Origin: Porticoccaceae bacterium
GTDB taxonomy: Bacteria > Pseudomonadota > Gammaproteobacteria > Pseudomonadales > Porticoccaceae
Direction of reading: 5' to 3'
Assembly (NCBI GenBank): GCA_019090225.1
Contig: JAHRWI010000062.1
Coordinates: 1 to 19,241 of the forward strand
Length of the DNA stretch: 19,241 nucleotides
Translations under genes and position numbers: made by a program
Shown here: positions 1 through 7,440 of the stretch, piece after piece
Layout: the number at the start of each line of letters is the position of its first letter
Numbering within the stretch: position 1 is the stretch's first letter
The notes under the pieces: generated by a model
What the model was told of the DNA's origin: nothing
The model's database searches: none
What the model saw: the letters and a program-made list of their open reading frames with translations, nothing else

Positions 1-499
1 CCGAACCAGTTCCACTATCGGCGAAGAAAAACGTTGGAACCCACGTCTCGGCGGGAACAAAACGGCACTTGAGTTTATTGCGACGATGAACAATCTGAAT
101 CTAGATATGCCGAAGAAAATCAACGAAGCCGTGCCTGCCAATGTCAGTGTTGGGGTCGATTACAACCCCCGGCAATACGTCCACGAAGATTTTTCTATGG
201 AGGATCTCCACAAGGTCTGGCGAAATATTGGTGATAACGAACTAATTATCGATAACCGCACCCCTGAAGAATACGCAGAAGGCCATGTGCCCGGCAGTGT
301 TAATCTGCCATTTGGTGAAGAATCCGAACACGCTGAGACCCTGAAGAAATACCAGAAGGCCTATATTTATTGCCGCTCTGGACGTCGCGCCCAAACCGCC
401 TTGACCAACCTGTCGTTGGCTGGGGTTGATAACCTGCTCTGTGTCAGTCACACCGGCATGCCCGATTGGGTTTCGGCGGGGTATCCTGTCGAGCAATAA
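1..499 (+). CDS. Persulfide dioxygenase-rhodanese fusion, C-terminal part (5' end outside window)
   Basis: The reading frame is open from base 2 through the ATG at 86 to the TAA at 497-499, with no start codon before 86, so the gene very likely begins upstream of the window and the ATG at 86 is internal. The first visible residues (TIGEEKRWNPRLGG, then MNNLNLDMPKKINEAVPAN) resemble the C-terminal tail of ETHE1-like MBL-fold persulfide dioxygenases. A rhodanese domain follows, with the DNRTPEEYAEGHVPGSVNLP stretch and the active-site loop CRSGRR (catalytic Cys codon at 371-373). Dioxygenase-rhodanese fusions are known in bacteria: the rhodanese half moves sulfane sulfur between thiosulfate and glutathione, and the dioxygenase half oxidises glutathione persulfide to sulfite in the cytoplasm. 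The metal-binding half is not visible, so the fusion is inferred from the tail. If the ATG at 86 were used, the product would be a 137-residue single-domain rhodanese. Confidence 0.82.
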   Translation, partial: RTSSTIGEEKRWNPRLGGNKTALEFIATMNNLNLDMPKKINEAVPANVSVGVDYNPRQYVHEDFSMEDLHKVWRNIGDNELIIDNRTPEEYAEGHVPGSVNLPFGEESEHAETLKKYQKAYIYCRSGRRAQTALTNLSLAGVDNLLCVSHTGMPDWVSAGYPVEQ

Positions 500-614
500 A
501 TAAGGCGAGCGGCAGGCTCCGTAAACTGGAATTGGAATAGAAAAAACCACCCTACTCGTCGTATCGTGCTAGCGGAAAAATAATCAATAACTACTAAGCA
601 GGCAGGAACGAAGC

Positions 615-1496
615 ATGAACAAACATCAAATACCCAGTCACACACAGTTGTTTGAAATTGGCGATATTCAGGTCACCAAAGTTGTCGACACCCTGGAATC
701 GTTTAGTCCTAAAGCGCTTTATGTGGACAAAGATCGCAACTCATTTGACCCCCACCTCGACTGGCTCCAGCCTCATTTTCTCGATGAAGCTAAGGGCATG
801 CTGCTCAGCATCCATACCTTTGTCTTGAAAACAAAGCACCACACCATCCTCGTTGATACCTGTGTGGGCAATCACAAAACTGATTCCGGCTTTCCCCAGT
901 GGAATCATCGCGAGGGCAACTATCTCGCAGAATTAACTGCAGCAGGTTGTCGGCCGGAAGATGTCGACTTCGTGTTTTGCACCCACATGCATGTGGACCA
1001 CACCGGCTGGAATACCCAGCTGAAAGATGGTCGCTGGGCACCTACCTTCCCCAACGCGAAATACCTCTTTAACCAGCGAGAATGGGATTGCTGGAAGGAC
1101 TCAGATAATAAACATGACAGGGCCGTGCTAGAGCAAAATATTCTACCCATCATTGAAGCCAATCAGGTTCAGTGGGTCGATAATGCCTGGTCTATCGATG
1201 ACCAGGTTTCACTAACCCCGACGCCGGGCCATACGCCGGGACATTGCAGCGTCTCCCTAAACAGCGGCAATAACAGCGCCTTTATCACTGGCGACATGAT
1301 GATCCACCCGGTGCAAATCGCTGAGCCACAGTGGAGTCAGAGCGCAGATCAGGACAGACAGCTGGCCATCCAAACCCGAAGTAATTTTGTCGATGAGCAT
1401 TGCGACCGGGACATTATGATTCTCGGCAGCCACTTCAATACCCCGACCGGGATTTATATCGTCGAACAAAATGGCCAGCGGCGCGTTCGCTTTTAA
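615..1496 (+). CDS. MBL-fold metallo-hydrolase
   Basis: A 293-residue metallo-beta-lactamase-fold hydrolase with a complete dinuclear metal site: HMHVDH (His124, His126, Asp128, His129), His206 in TPGHTPGH, Asp227 in TGD and His273 in GSHF. No signal peptide is visible, so it is probably cytoplasmic. The length and motif spacing fit the broad lactonase/hydrolase branch that includes acyl-homoserine lactonases, but I cannot assign the substrate; another ester, lactone or thioester is equally possible. The ATG start is supported by AGGA at 604-607, seven bases upstream. It follows the persulfide dioxygenase-rhodanese gene by 115 bases on the same strand, so the two may be co-transcribed, though the gap is long. 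It converges on the flavin oxidoreductase gene with only 7 bases between stop codons; a 12-bp palindrome TTTTAATTAAAA (1491-1502) spans that junction. Confidence 0.9.
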   Translation: MNKHQIPSHTQLFEIGDIQVTKVVDTLESFSPKALYVDKDRNSFDPHLDWLQPHFLDEAKGMLLSIHTFVLKTKHHTILVDTCVGNHKTDSGFPQWNHREGNYLAELTAAGCRPEDVDFVFCTHMHVDHTGWNTQLKDGRWAPTFPNAKYLFNQREWDCWKDSDNKHDRAVLEQNILPIIEANQVQWVDNAWSIDDQVSLTPTPGHTPGHCSVSLNSGNNSAFITGDMMIHPVQIAEPQWSQSADQDRQLAIQTRSNFVDEHCDRDIMILGSHFNTPTGIYIVEQNGQRRVRF

Positions 1497-1503
1497 TTAA
1501 AAA

Positions 1504-2496
1504 CTAAACCCGCCCCATCATCACATCGGCAACAATTTCGTAGGAGCGAATACGCGCCTCGTGATCGTAAATCTGCGCAGCGATAATCAGCTCATCAGCA
1601 CCGGTTTTTTCAATAAAGTCCTCCATCTGTTGGCGAACCTGATCAGGCGTGCCAACCATCGAGCAGGCCATGACATCATTAAGCATATGTTGCTGGAAGG
1701 ATTCAAGACTATCAAAGTAATCTGCCACCGGAGGTTGCAACTGACTGGGCCGACCACTGTATAAATTGATAAATGTCTGCTGCCACGAGCTAGCCAACAG
1801 GCGCGCATCCTCCTCCCGCTCAGCGGCAAAAACACTAATACCAGGCATGACATAGGGTTCAGCCAGTAATTCTGAGGGTTTGAATTGCTCTCGATAAACT
1901 TTGATGGCAGCCATCAACTGCCCCGGCGAAAAGTGTGACGCAAAAGCGTAAGGCAAACCCATATGCGCCGCCAGTTGCGCACCAAACAAACTAGAACCCA
2001 GTATCCATACCGGCACCGACATACCCTGCCCCGGCACCGCCCGCACCGATTCGCCAGCAGCGTCCGAGCCAAAGTAATTGATCAGTTCAAGCACGTCCCG
2101 AGGGAACTGCTCAACGTTCACATTCAAATTACGTCGTAACGCGCGACTAGTCGCCGGGTCTGTGCCGGGTGCCCGACCCAGGCCCAGATCAATGCGCCCT
2201 GGATACAAAGCCTCAAGGGTGCCGAATTGCTCGGCAATTACCAGTGGCGCGTGATTGGGTAACATAATACCACCAGCACCCACTCTGATGCTCGACGTGC
2301 CGCCAGCAATATGGCCAATCACCACCGAAGTCGCAGCGCTGGCTATGCCCACCATGCCGTGGTGTTCGGCCACCCAGTAGCGATTAAATCCGCACTGCTC
2401 AGCGTATTGGGCGAGGTTGAGACTATTTCGCAATGAATCGCTGGCGCTACCGCCTTTGATGATGGGGGACAAATCTAGAATGGATAAAGGGATCAA
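1504..2496 (-). CDS. LLM-class (luciferase-like) flavin-dependent oxidoreductase
   Basis: A 330-residue member of the bacterial luciferase-like family, of the MsnO8/YhbW type. Family-typical stretches are PLSILDLSP at the N-terminus, WVAEHHGM (about residues 41-48), a glycine-rich region around residues 73-77, and PGRIDLGLGRAPG (about 99-111). Such enzymes use reduced FMN and are mostly of unknown substrate; they act in the cytoplasm. The only plausible start is a TTG (2494-2496 on the plus strand, read in reverse). I find no in-frame ATG or GTG between it and the upstream in-frame stop near 2617, and the ribosome site is weak (CAGG in the leader). A 15-bp repeat lies in the same open frame just upstream. 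The gene is divergent from the acyl-CoA dehydrogenase, which could supply a shared control region. Confidence 0.88.
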   Translation of the reverse strand: MIPLSILDLSPIIKGGSASDSLRNSLNLAQYAEQCGFNRYWVAEHHGMVGIASAATSVVIGHIAGGTSSIRVGAGGIMLPNHAPLVIAEQFGTLEALYPGRIDLGLGRAPGTDPATSRALRRNLNVNVEQFPRDVLELINYFGSDAAGESVRAVPGQGMSVPVWILGSSLFGAQLAAHMGLPYAFASHFSPGQLMAAIKVYREQFKPSELLAEPYVMPGISVFAAEREEDARLLASSWQQTFINLYSGRPSQLQPPVADYFDSLESFQQHMLNDVMACSMVGTPDQVRQQMEDFIEKTGADELIIAAQIYDHEARIRSYEIVADVMMGRV

Positions 2497-2544
2497 AGGG
2501 ATTGCCTGCGAAATAAAGAATCTGCCAATAAAAAGCCTAACGTT

Positions 2545-2579
2545 AGAAGCACCTAAGCGAGAAGCACCTAACCTAGAAG
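2545..2579. repeat. 15-bp tandem repeat, about 2.3 copies
   Basis: The unit AGAAGCACCTAA plus three variable bases occurs at 2545-2559 and 2560-2574, and a third copy begins (AGAAG) at 2575 and then diverges. It lies in the leader of the minus-strand flavin oxidoreductase, about 50 bases before its TTG, and upstream of the likely acyl-CoA dehydrogenase promoter. It may be a regulator site or a simple slippage repeat. Confidence 0.6.
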
Positions 2580-2614
2580 AAGTATCATCACTTGCTCGCC
2601 CATAATATACACAA

Positions 2615-2623
2615 TGCTATGAT
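2615..2623 (+). promoter_or_regulatory. Candidate extended -10 promoter for the acyl-CoA dehydrogenase gene
   Basis: TGCTATGAT matches the extended -10 pattern TGnTATAAT with one mismatch, about 100 bases before the GTG start. No good -35 box sits at the proper distance, which extended -10 promoters can tolerate. The rest of 2497-2723 shows nothing else except the 15-bp repeat and AT-rich sequence. Confidence 0.3.
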
Positions 2624-2723
2624 TCGAACTTATTAAAAATGACTTACCAAGGCTGTCTACTTGTTGGAACGACTCCCTTCATACCATTAACGCACTAATC
2701 AACTAACAACCAGAGAGTACACC

Positions 2724-3890
2724 GTGGATTTTGAACTAGACGAAGAATACCGAATGCTGAATGACACTGTCAGTAAATTTGTTGACAGCGAGTTGATGCC
2801 GCTGGAAGCCGCCGTATTGGAACGCGAAGCCAATGGTGGCGGCCATGAACTCAGCAAAAAAGAATTAGAACCGCTCCACGCCAAATGCCGCGAGCTGGGT
2901 TTATGGGGACTGGACTGCCCAGAGGAAACCGGCGGCGCGGATTTGCCAGCGCTGGCCCTGGTCGGTGTTAACGAGGCACTGGGGCGCACTGTCACACCCT
3001 TCACCTTTCCGCCTGATTCTCCCAATTTGCATATGATGCAGGCAACCGTCAACGACGAGCAGCGCAAAAAATATCTTGAACCCTATGCCCGTGGCGAAAC
3101 CATATCGGCTATCGCGATTTCTGAACCGGGAGCCGGTGCCGACCCGGCAGGCATGATCACCCGTGCGGTGCGCGATGGTGATGACTGGGTAATCAACGGT
3201 CGTAAGATCTGGATCAGTAAAGTCAGAGAGGCCGACTTCACTATCGTTATGGCGGTCACCGACGTAGAGAAAGGTTCACGGGGCGGGATATCCGCTTTTA
3301 TTGTCGACAAAGGCACACCGGGGCTGGAAGTCGCTAGAGACATTAAACTGATCGGTGGTCACACCAATTGTGAAGTGGTGCTTGAGGGCTGCCGCATACC
3401 CGCCAGCCAACTGCTTGGCGTTGAAGGCCAGGGTTTTGCACCCATGCAATTGCGCCTCATTGTGCGTCGCTTGCAAATGGGTGCCTGGTGCTTGGGTATG
3501 GCCAATCGCGCCCTCGACATGATGTGTGAACACGCCAATCAACGAGTCACTTTCGGTGAGCCGCTGGCAAACCGACAATCGATTCAATGGTGGATAGCCG
3601 ACGCCGTCACCCGCACCCATTGTCTAAAGCTGATGCTATGGGATGCCGCAACCAAGCAGGACAATGGCGATGATGTCCGCACCGAAGCCAGTATGATCAA
3701 ACTCTATGGTACCGAGCTGGCCACCGATGTGATCGATAACGCTATGCAGGCCTTCGGGGCCATGGGCATGACCAAAGAACTGCCCCTGCAGATGATGGCC
3801 CAGCGAGTTCGACTCATGCGTATTTACGAGGGCCCCAGCGAAGTACATCGCTGGGTGCTTGCCCGACGACGACTTAAAGAAAGTAGCTAA
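2724..3890 (+). CDS. Acyl-CoA dehydrogenase family protein
   Basis: A 388-residue FAD-dependent acyl-CoA dehydrogenase of normal length. It oxidises an acyl-CoA to the trans-2-enoyl-CoA and passes electrons to electron-transfer flavoprotein in the cytoplasm. Visible features are the helical N-terminal domain, the middle-domain segment AIAISEPGAGADP (flavin/substrate region), WVINGRKIWIS, and the C-terminal RIYEGPSEVHR, in which Glu369 is the likely catalytic base. This C-terminal signature, with His-Arg rather than the short-chain enzymes' ending, recalls the ACAD10/11-like and CaiA-type branches; the exact chain length or substrate cannot be told. The start is GTG, with AGAGAG just upstream and a natural MDFELDEEYRML N-terminus. 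The Nudix gene follows by 94 bases on the same strand. It probably belongs to acyl-CoA breakdown together with the CoA-transferases and SDR further along. Confidence 0.92.
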   Translation: MDFELDEEYRMLNDTVSKFVDSELMPLEAAVLEREANGGGHELSKKELEPLHAKCRELGLWGLDCPEETGGADLPALALVGVNEALGRTVTPFTFPPDSPNLHMMQATVNDEQRKKYLEPYARGETISAIAISEPGAGADPAGMITRAVRDGDDWVINGRKIWISKVREADFTIVMAVTDVEKGSRGGISAFIVDKGTPGLEVARDIKLIGGHTNCEVVLEGCRIPASQLLGVEGQGFAPMQLRLIVRRLQMGAWCLGMANRALDMMCEHANQRVTFGEPLANRQSIQWWIADAVTRTHCLKLMLWDAATKQDNGDDVRTEASMIKLYGTELATDVIDNAMQAFGAMGMTKELPLQMMAQRVRLMRIYEGPSEVHRWVLARRRLKESS

Positions 3891-3929
3891 ACAGGTAAGC
3901 TCATTAAAACTAAACTCTGCTGATGCTTG

Positions 3930-3945
3930 AGTCCCCGACGGGACT
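3930..3945 (+). terminator. Small hairpin between acyl-CoA dehydrogenase and Nudix genes
   Basis: AGTCCC-CGAC-GGGACT is a perfect 6-bp stem with a 4-base loop, 40 bases after the dehydrogenase stop. No T-run follows, so it is a poor intrinsic terminator; it may be a weak terminator, pause or mRNA-end stabiliser. Confidence 0.3.
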
Positions 3946-3984
3946 GAACTTGACGCCTACCAGGATAAACGCCATTCTTAAACG

Positions 3985-4629
3985 ATGATAAGCATAGACG
4001 ATATACGTAGCGCACTCGACAAACAATCTCACCAGCCTACCGAATTCAAAGCCCATTACACCCAGGCTGCTGTCGCCATGATATTAGCCGACAGCGACGC
4101 TGCCGGAGACAAGGGCAATAGCAGCGAACTGGAGGTGTGCTTTATTCGCCGCGCTGAACGCAACGGCGATCCCTGGTCTGGTCAGGTGGCCTTCCCCGGC
4201 GGCCGCGCTGGCCCCGAGGATTCCGATGCCCACGCAGTCGCAGAGCGGGAAACCTGGGAGGAAATTGGTTTAACCCTGGCAGAAAGTCATCGCGTCGGCC
4301 CCCTCCCGGTGCGTCCCATTGATCGAGCCGATTTGCGTGAATCCATGACCTTGTCACCCTTTGTCTACTACGTTGATCAGGAAACCAAAAATACTGCCTT
4401 TGCGCGAATTCCGGAAGAAGTGGCTCACGTGTTCTGGGTGCCGATCACCCACCTCTTTGATGAGGAGGCAGTCACCGAACTGGAATATCCTATCGCAGAA
4501 ACCTGGAGTACCTTTCCCGGCATTCTGTTTGATGAGCACGTGATCTGGGGTTTAACCTTGCGTGTGCTCGATAGCTTTGCGGAAATTACCCAACGAACCT
4601 TGCCTGCTTTGAAGGGCAGTAACTGGTAA
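3985..4629 (+). CDS. Nudix hydrolase, CoA-pyrophosphatase-like
   Basis: A 214-residue Nudix hydrolase. The segment GQVAFPGGR (about residues 66-74) followed by RETWEEIGL (88-96) is a Nudix box with slightly longer internal spacing than the classical consensus, as seen in the NudL/CoA-pyrophosphatase group. The GQVAFPGG part also matches that group's signature, though the LRxHxG element that normally precedes it is changed (GDPWSGQ). Family enzymes cleave CoA or acyl-CoA to 4'-phosphopantetheine (or its acyl form) and 3',5'-ADP using Mg2+ bound by the Glu residues of REXXEE. The neighbouring acyl-CoA dehydrogenase makes a CoA-linked housekeeping role attractive, but this is inference. The ATG start has no strong ribosome site. 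The C-terminal half (WVPITHLF, WGLTLRVLDSF) is typical of the subgroup. Confidence 0.87.
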   Translation: MISIDDIRSALDKQSHQPTEFKAHYTQAAVAMILADSDAAGDKGNSSELEVCFIRRAERNGDPWSGQVAFPGGRAGPEDSDAHAVAERETWEEIGLTLAESHRVGPLPVRPIDRADLRESMTLSPFVYYVDQETKNTAFARIPEEVAHVFWVPITHLFDEEAVTELEYPIAETWSTFPGILFDEHVIWGLTLRVLDSFAEITQRTLPALKGSNW

Positions 4630-4766
4630 ATTCTGAAAATCAGCCCTGTTGTGCATGAAGTGGCTGAATAGGCTGCTCTTTCCAAGCTATAAGCAGCCAG
4701 GCTATAAACCTCCGTCCGACAAACTGTCATCGTTCAAACAAACTCAATATCACTAGATAGCGATAA

Positions 4767-5363
4767 ATGAAGTATCCTTGGCAAAACATTCTCTATATCG
4801 ACCCCCTCGGAAAAACCATTCCCTATCAGGCTCCCCAAGCTGGGGATAACGAAGCGACGGAGTTTATCAATCTCAAAGAACAGACCCATGTAATTGACCG
4901 TATTGCGGATATCCAGGGCGATATCCAGCTAAGGTCAGCGCTCGTCGATATTAACGGCCAGAATACAGAGGTTTTCACGGTAGGCTGTCACGCCGAAAAA
5001 ATCGCTAATGACGACGGCCACCAGGCTAGCGGTTATCTCGAATTCGCTGTCAATGAGCAATCACTGGTGAGCGAAGCGGCGACTTATTTTGCTCTTTATT
5101 TCCAGTTCCAGAATCGACTCGCGCTAAGTCAATTCCAGCACGCGGTTAAATTTGAATGGGTCATTTTACCCGCCGTTTTTACCGCCATCAGTCTCCAGGG
5201 CTTTACTTGCTCAATCAAAATAAATACCGCCTGGTGCCCGACCCAGGCAGACAGCGAGCAGGCCTGGACAGAGGCCCTGGCATTGGTAACGACACACCTC
5301 GTTGAGGTTGATCAGCCCGGGGGACGCAACCAGACCCAGGTCAAAAGCAAGCGAATCTATTAG
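4767..5363 (+). CDS. Hypothetical protein, 198 residues
   Basis: I do not recognise this family. The product is acidic to neutral, with no signal peptide or clear membrane helix; one moderately hydrophobic stretch (WVILPAVFTAISLQGFTCSI, about residues 132-151) looks like a buried strand/helix. The N-terminus (MKYPWQNILYIDPLGKTIPYQ) is aromatic-rich and the C-terminus basic. Codon use and composition resemble the neighbours, and the frame is long and uninterrupted, which supports a real gene, but no good ribosome site precedes the ATG. It follows the Nudix gene by 137 bases; that gap holds an imperfect terminator-like inverted repeat (GGCTGCT at 4671-4677, AGCAGCC at 4692-4698). It converges with the cupin gene. 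Confidence 0.6.
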   Translation: MKYPWQNILYIDPLGKTIPYQAPQAGDNEATEFINLKEQTHVIDRIADIQGDIQLRSALVDINGQNTEVFTVGCHAEKIANDDGHQASGYLEFAVNEQSLVSEAATYFALYFQFQNRLALSQFQHAVKFEWVILPAVFTAISLQGFTCSIKINTAWCPTQADSEQAWTEALALVTTHLVEVDQPGGRNQTQVKSKRIY

Positions 5364-5373
5364 CCAGTCCGGC

Positions 5374-5385
5374 GCTCTGCAGAGC
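5374..5385. terminator. Palindrome between convergent genes
   Basis: GCTCTGCAGAGC is a perfect 12-bp palindrome in the 25 bases between the stops of the 198-residue protein and the cupin gene. As RNA it could fold only a 4-bp stem, and no T-run follows, so a terminator role is weakly supported. Confidence 0.2.
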
Positions 5386-5388
5386 CAT

Positions 5389-5724
5389 TCACGAATCCTG
5401 TTTGATCTCCACCAGAATGGCCCGAAAGCGCTTATCGGTTTTATTAAAGGCCTCTTCGACACCACCTTTTTTAACCCAGAATAACTTGCCTCGATCAACC
5501 TCCATATCCATGTGACCATCGTGCCCGGTGGCATTGCCTGGCAGAGTATCTGCCTCAACTTTATCGCCATCGACGCAAACAATCGCATAATCGCACTCGT
5601 GCTTATGCGGGCCTAAATGATGCCCGGGAGGCATCACCTGATCCCAGATCCGCACCTCATTATCTTCGTAGATGATTTTTGTACCAATGGGGCCAAGTTT
5701 GCTTTCAAGTTGCTCGTTGCTCAT
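5389..5724 (-). CDS. Small cupin-domain protein
   Basis: A 111-residue single-domain cupin. The metal-binding motif is visible as GHHLGPHKHECDY (Gly34, His40, His42, with Glu43 or Asp45 as further ligand candidates), and a later strand holds HDGHMDMEVDRGKLFWVKKG. No signal peptide. Small cupins of this kind are metal-dependent enzymes (dioxygenases, isomerases) or ligand-binding domains, and its activity cannot be assigned. The ATG is well supported by AAAGGAAA eight bases upstream on the minus strand. It is divergent from the DUF1329 gene, and a perfect 7-N6-7 inverted repeat lies about 30 bases before its start. Confidence 0.85.
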   Translation of the reverse strand: MSNEQLESKLGPIGTKIIYEDNEVRIWDQVMPPGHHLGPHKHECDYAIVCVDGDKVEADTLPGNATGHDGHMDMEVDRGKLFWVKKGGVEEAFNKTDKRFRAILVEIKQDS

Positions 5725-5753
5725 CTCATTTTCCTTTATCCATTATTGTTAAT

Positions 5754-5773
5754 TAGGCAGCCGATACTGCCTA
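5754..5773. promoter_or_regulatory. Inverted repeat upstream of the cupin gene
   Basis: TAGGCAG-CCGATA-CTGCCTA is a perfect 7-bp inverted repeat with a 6-base spacer, 29 bases upstream of the cupin ATG. It may be an operator for a dimeric repressor or a 5'-leader hairpin. Confidence 0.4.
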
Positions 5774-5819
5774 CCACCTTGACAAAATTAGCATAAACCC
5801 CGTGTCCTAGGGTATATTG

Positions 5820-5944
5820 CCAGACAAGTTTGCGGCTGGCTTTGATAAAATCCGCTATTATCCCCGACACACTCCATACACGCCCCAGACAAATTTAATA
5901 AATAAAACCCGGCCCATAGGTCGATAAAGTTAGTAAATTTGTCT
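5820..5944. promoter_or_regulatory. Three-copy operator-like element upstream of DUF1329
   Basis: CCAGACAAGTTT at 5820-5831 and CCAGACAAATTT at 5885-5896 are direct copies with starts 65 bases apart. AAATTTGTCT at 5935-5944 is the exact reverse complement of AGACAAATTT at 5887-5896, giving a perfect 10-bp inverted repeat with a 38-base spacer. The last copy ends 21 bases before the DUF1329 ATG, so binding could control this gene and perhaps the divergent cupin. A TATTAT at 5856-5861 is a possible -10 box between copies. Confidence 0.5.
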
Positions 5945-5965
5945 AGCAGTTACGGATTATTTTCG

Positions 5966-7363
5966 ATGAAACAATTCACCCTGGTGTTTTTACTTATCTT
6001 GTCACCACTCTTCGCATTTGGAACGGCATTAGCCGACTCCAGCACTGAAACAAATGCCACTAGCAATACCAGTATCAGTACCAAAGCCAAAATAGATAAA
6101 GCGCAAAAGCTGAGCTTTTTTGGCGCAGAAATAGCGGGCAACAAAGAAGGCTCCATACCTGCGTGGACCGGCGGGATTACTTCCCCACCACCTGCCTACA
6201 AAAAAGGCGATTGGCATCCAGACCCCTTCGTCTCAGACCAGGTGCTGTTCACCATTGATCATGCCAACATCGAACAATACAAAGACAAGGTCTCCGCTGG
6301 TCATCAGGCCTTGATGGCCAAGTATCCAGACAGCTATCGTTTACGGGTTTACCCTAGTCACCGCAGCGTTTCCTACCCATCGAGAATCGAGGCGCAAACA
6401 CTCAAATACCAAAACCAGGCAAAAATTGTCGATGATGGCGCAGGTATTGAAGGTATCGTGCAGGGCATACCCTTTCCTCGGCCAGAAAATGGCGAACAGG
6501 CGTTTTGGAATATGCGCCTCAGTTACAAAGGTGGTGGTTACAGCGGTTACTACTCAACCGCGCTAACGACCAGCGAAGGAGGCTACGAACTGGGGATATC
6601 TAAACACGAAATTGAATTCATGTACGGTGACGAAAGGACCACCCTGGAGAACCTGAACAACATAAAAACCCGCGCTGTGATGTATACCTTACGACCAGCA
6701 AAAAATGCCGGTGGTATGTATTTGTACCACTTTTTAATCAACAGCAAGGACGAGGAACGTCGGAACTGGGCTTATAACCCCGGCAAACGCCGAGTCAAAC
6801 GCTCCAGCATGATCAGTCACGATCAACCGATGGCTGGCTCAGATGGTATCCATATATGGGATCAGGGTGATATGTGGCTCGGTCCAATGACCGAGTTCAA
6901 CTGGAAGATCATCGGTAAACAGGAAATGTACGTTCCCTACAACGCCTATCAATTACACAGTGGCGACACCCGTGTTGATGATATCGTGACAGCGCGACAT
7001 ATCAATCAGGACCTGGCCCGCTATGAATTGCACCGGGTCTGGGTGATTGAAGCGACCCGTCGGGAAAACAGCAGCCATTTATACCAGCGGCGTCGCTATT
7101 ACCTCGATGAAGATTCCTGGCGAATTATGGTCGCCGAACATTACGACGAAAACGGTGCCGTACACCGCTTCTCAGAAGCCCATCACATCAATTTTTACGA
7201 AGCAAAAGTTTTTTACACGACGTTGGATACTTATTACAAGCTGGATACTGATCGCTACTACCTGCGTCATGTGGACAACGACTATTCGCCCTTTGATTTT
7301 TCCTTTGACCAAAGCGCAAGCTACTATATTCCTGGTCGATTAAAGATGAAGTCGACACGCTAA
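5966..7363 (+). CDS. DUF1329 domain-containing exported protein
   Basis: A 465-residue secreted protein of the DUF1329 family (LolA/LolB-like fold in part). The ATG at 5966 gives a clear signal peptide (MKQFTLVFLLILSPLFAFG, cleavage near ALA-DS), so I prefer it over an upstream in-frame TTG at 5939 that lies inside the inverted repeat. The mature protein begins with a Ser/Thr/Asn-rich linker and then the family pattern AGNKEGSIPAWTGG, PPPAYKKGDWHPDPF and YPSHRSVSYP; the C-terminal half is rich in Tyr/Trp/Arg. DUF1329 genes commonly sit beside DUF1302 genes, as here (180 bases downstream), and the pair is thought to act in the cell envelope, possibly in uptake or processing of hydrophobic esters or lipids. 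The role is not settled. The upstream repeats suggest specific regulation. Confidence 0.9.
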   Translation: MKQFTLVFLLILSPLFAFGTALADSSTETNATSNTSISTKAKIDKAQKLSFFGAEIAGNKEGSIPAWTGGITSPPPAYKKGDWHPDPFVSDQVLFTIDHANIEQYKDKVSAGHQALMAKYPDSYRLRVYPSHRSVSYPSRIEAQTLKYQNQAKIVDDGAGIEGIVQGIPFPRPENGEQAFWNMRLSYKGGGYSGYYSTALTTSEGGYELGISKHEIEFMYGDERTTLENLNNIKTRAVMYTLRPAKNAGGMYLYHFLINSKDEERRNWAYNPGKRRVKRSSMISHDQPMAGSDGIHIWDQGDMWLGPMTEFNWKIIGKQEMYVPYNAYQLHSGDTRVDDIVTARHINQDLARYELHRVWVIEATRRENSSHLYQRRRYYLDEDSWRIMVAEHYDENGAVHRFSEAHHINFYEAKVFYTTLDTYYKLDTDRYYLRHVDNDYSPFDFSFDQSASYYIPGRLKMKSTR

Positions 7364-7410
7364 CTTAGCCAGAAAATAATAATTAATTGCCGCGAATATC
7401 ACAATTAATA

Positions 7411-7440
7411 CCGTGACCAATACCATAATGAAGGCCACGG
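7411..7440 (+). other. Imperfect hairpin between DUF1329 and DUF1302
   Basis: CCGTGACC (7411-7418) can pair with GGCCACGG (7433-7440) with one mismatch and a 14-base loop. Within the 180-base gap it may protect or process a shared transcript. The rest of 7364-7543 is AT-rich without a recognisable gene on the plus strand. Confidence 0.22.

Noticed and set aside
1..89. Tail of an upstream gene in frame 3 ending in an ATGA overlap with the ATG at 86
   Set aside because: The overlap looks attractive, but the frame continuous with the rhodanese encodes a recognisable dioxygenase tail, so the ATG is internal and the frame 3 peptide is a shadow.
1491..1502. Palindrome TTTTAATTAAAA at the convergent MBL/oxidoreductase junction as a terminator
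   Set aside because: It is simple AT sequence without a GC stem and partly coding; not enough to call a terminator.
5779..5818. TTGACA with a downstream TATATT as a promoter for DUF1329
   Set aside because: The spacer is 28 bases, too long for a standard sigma-70 promoter.
5939..5965. Upstream TTG start for the DUF1329 protein
   Set aside because: It places nine extra residues before a clean signal peptide and lies inside the inverted repeat arm; the ATG at 5966 fits better.
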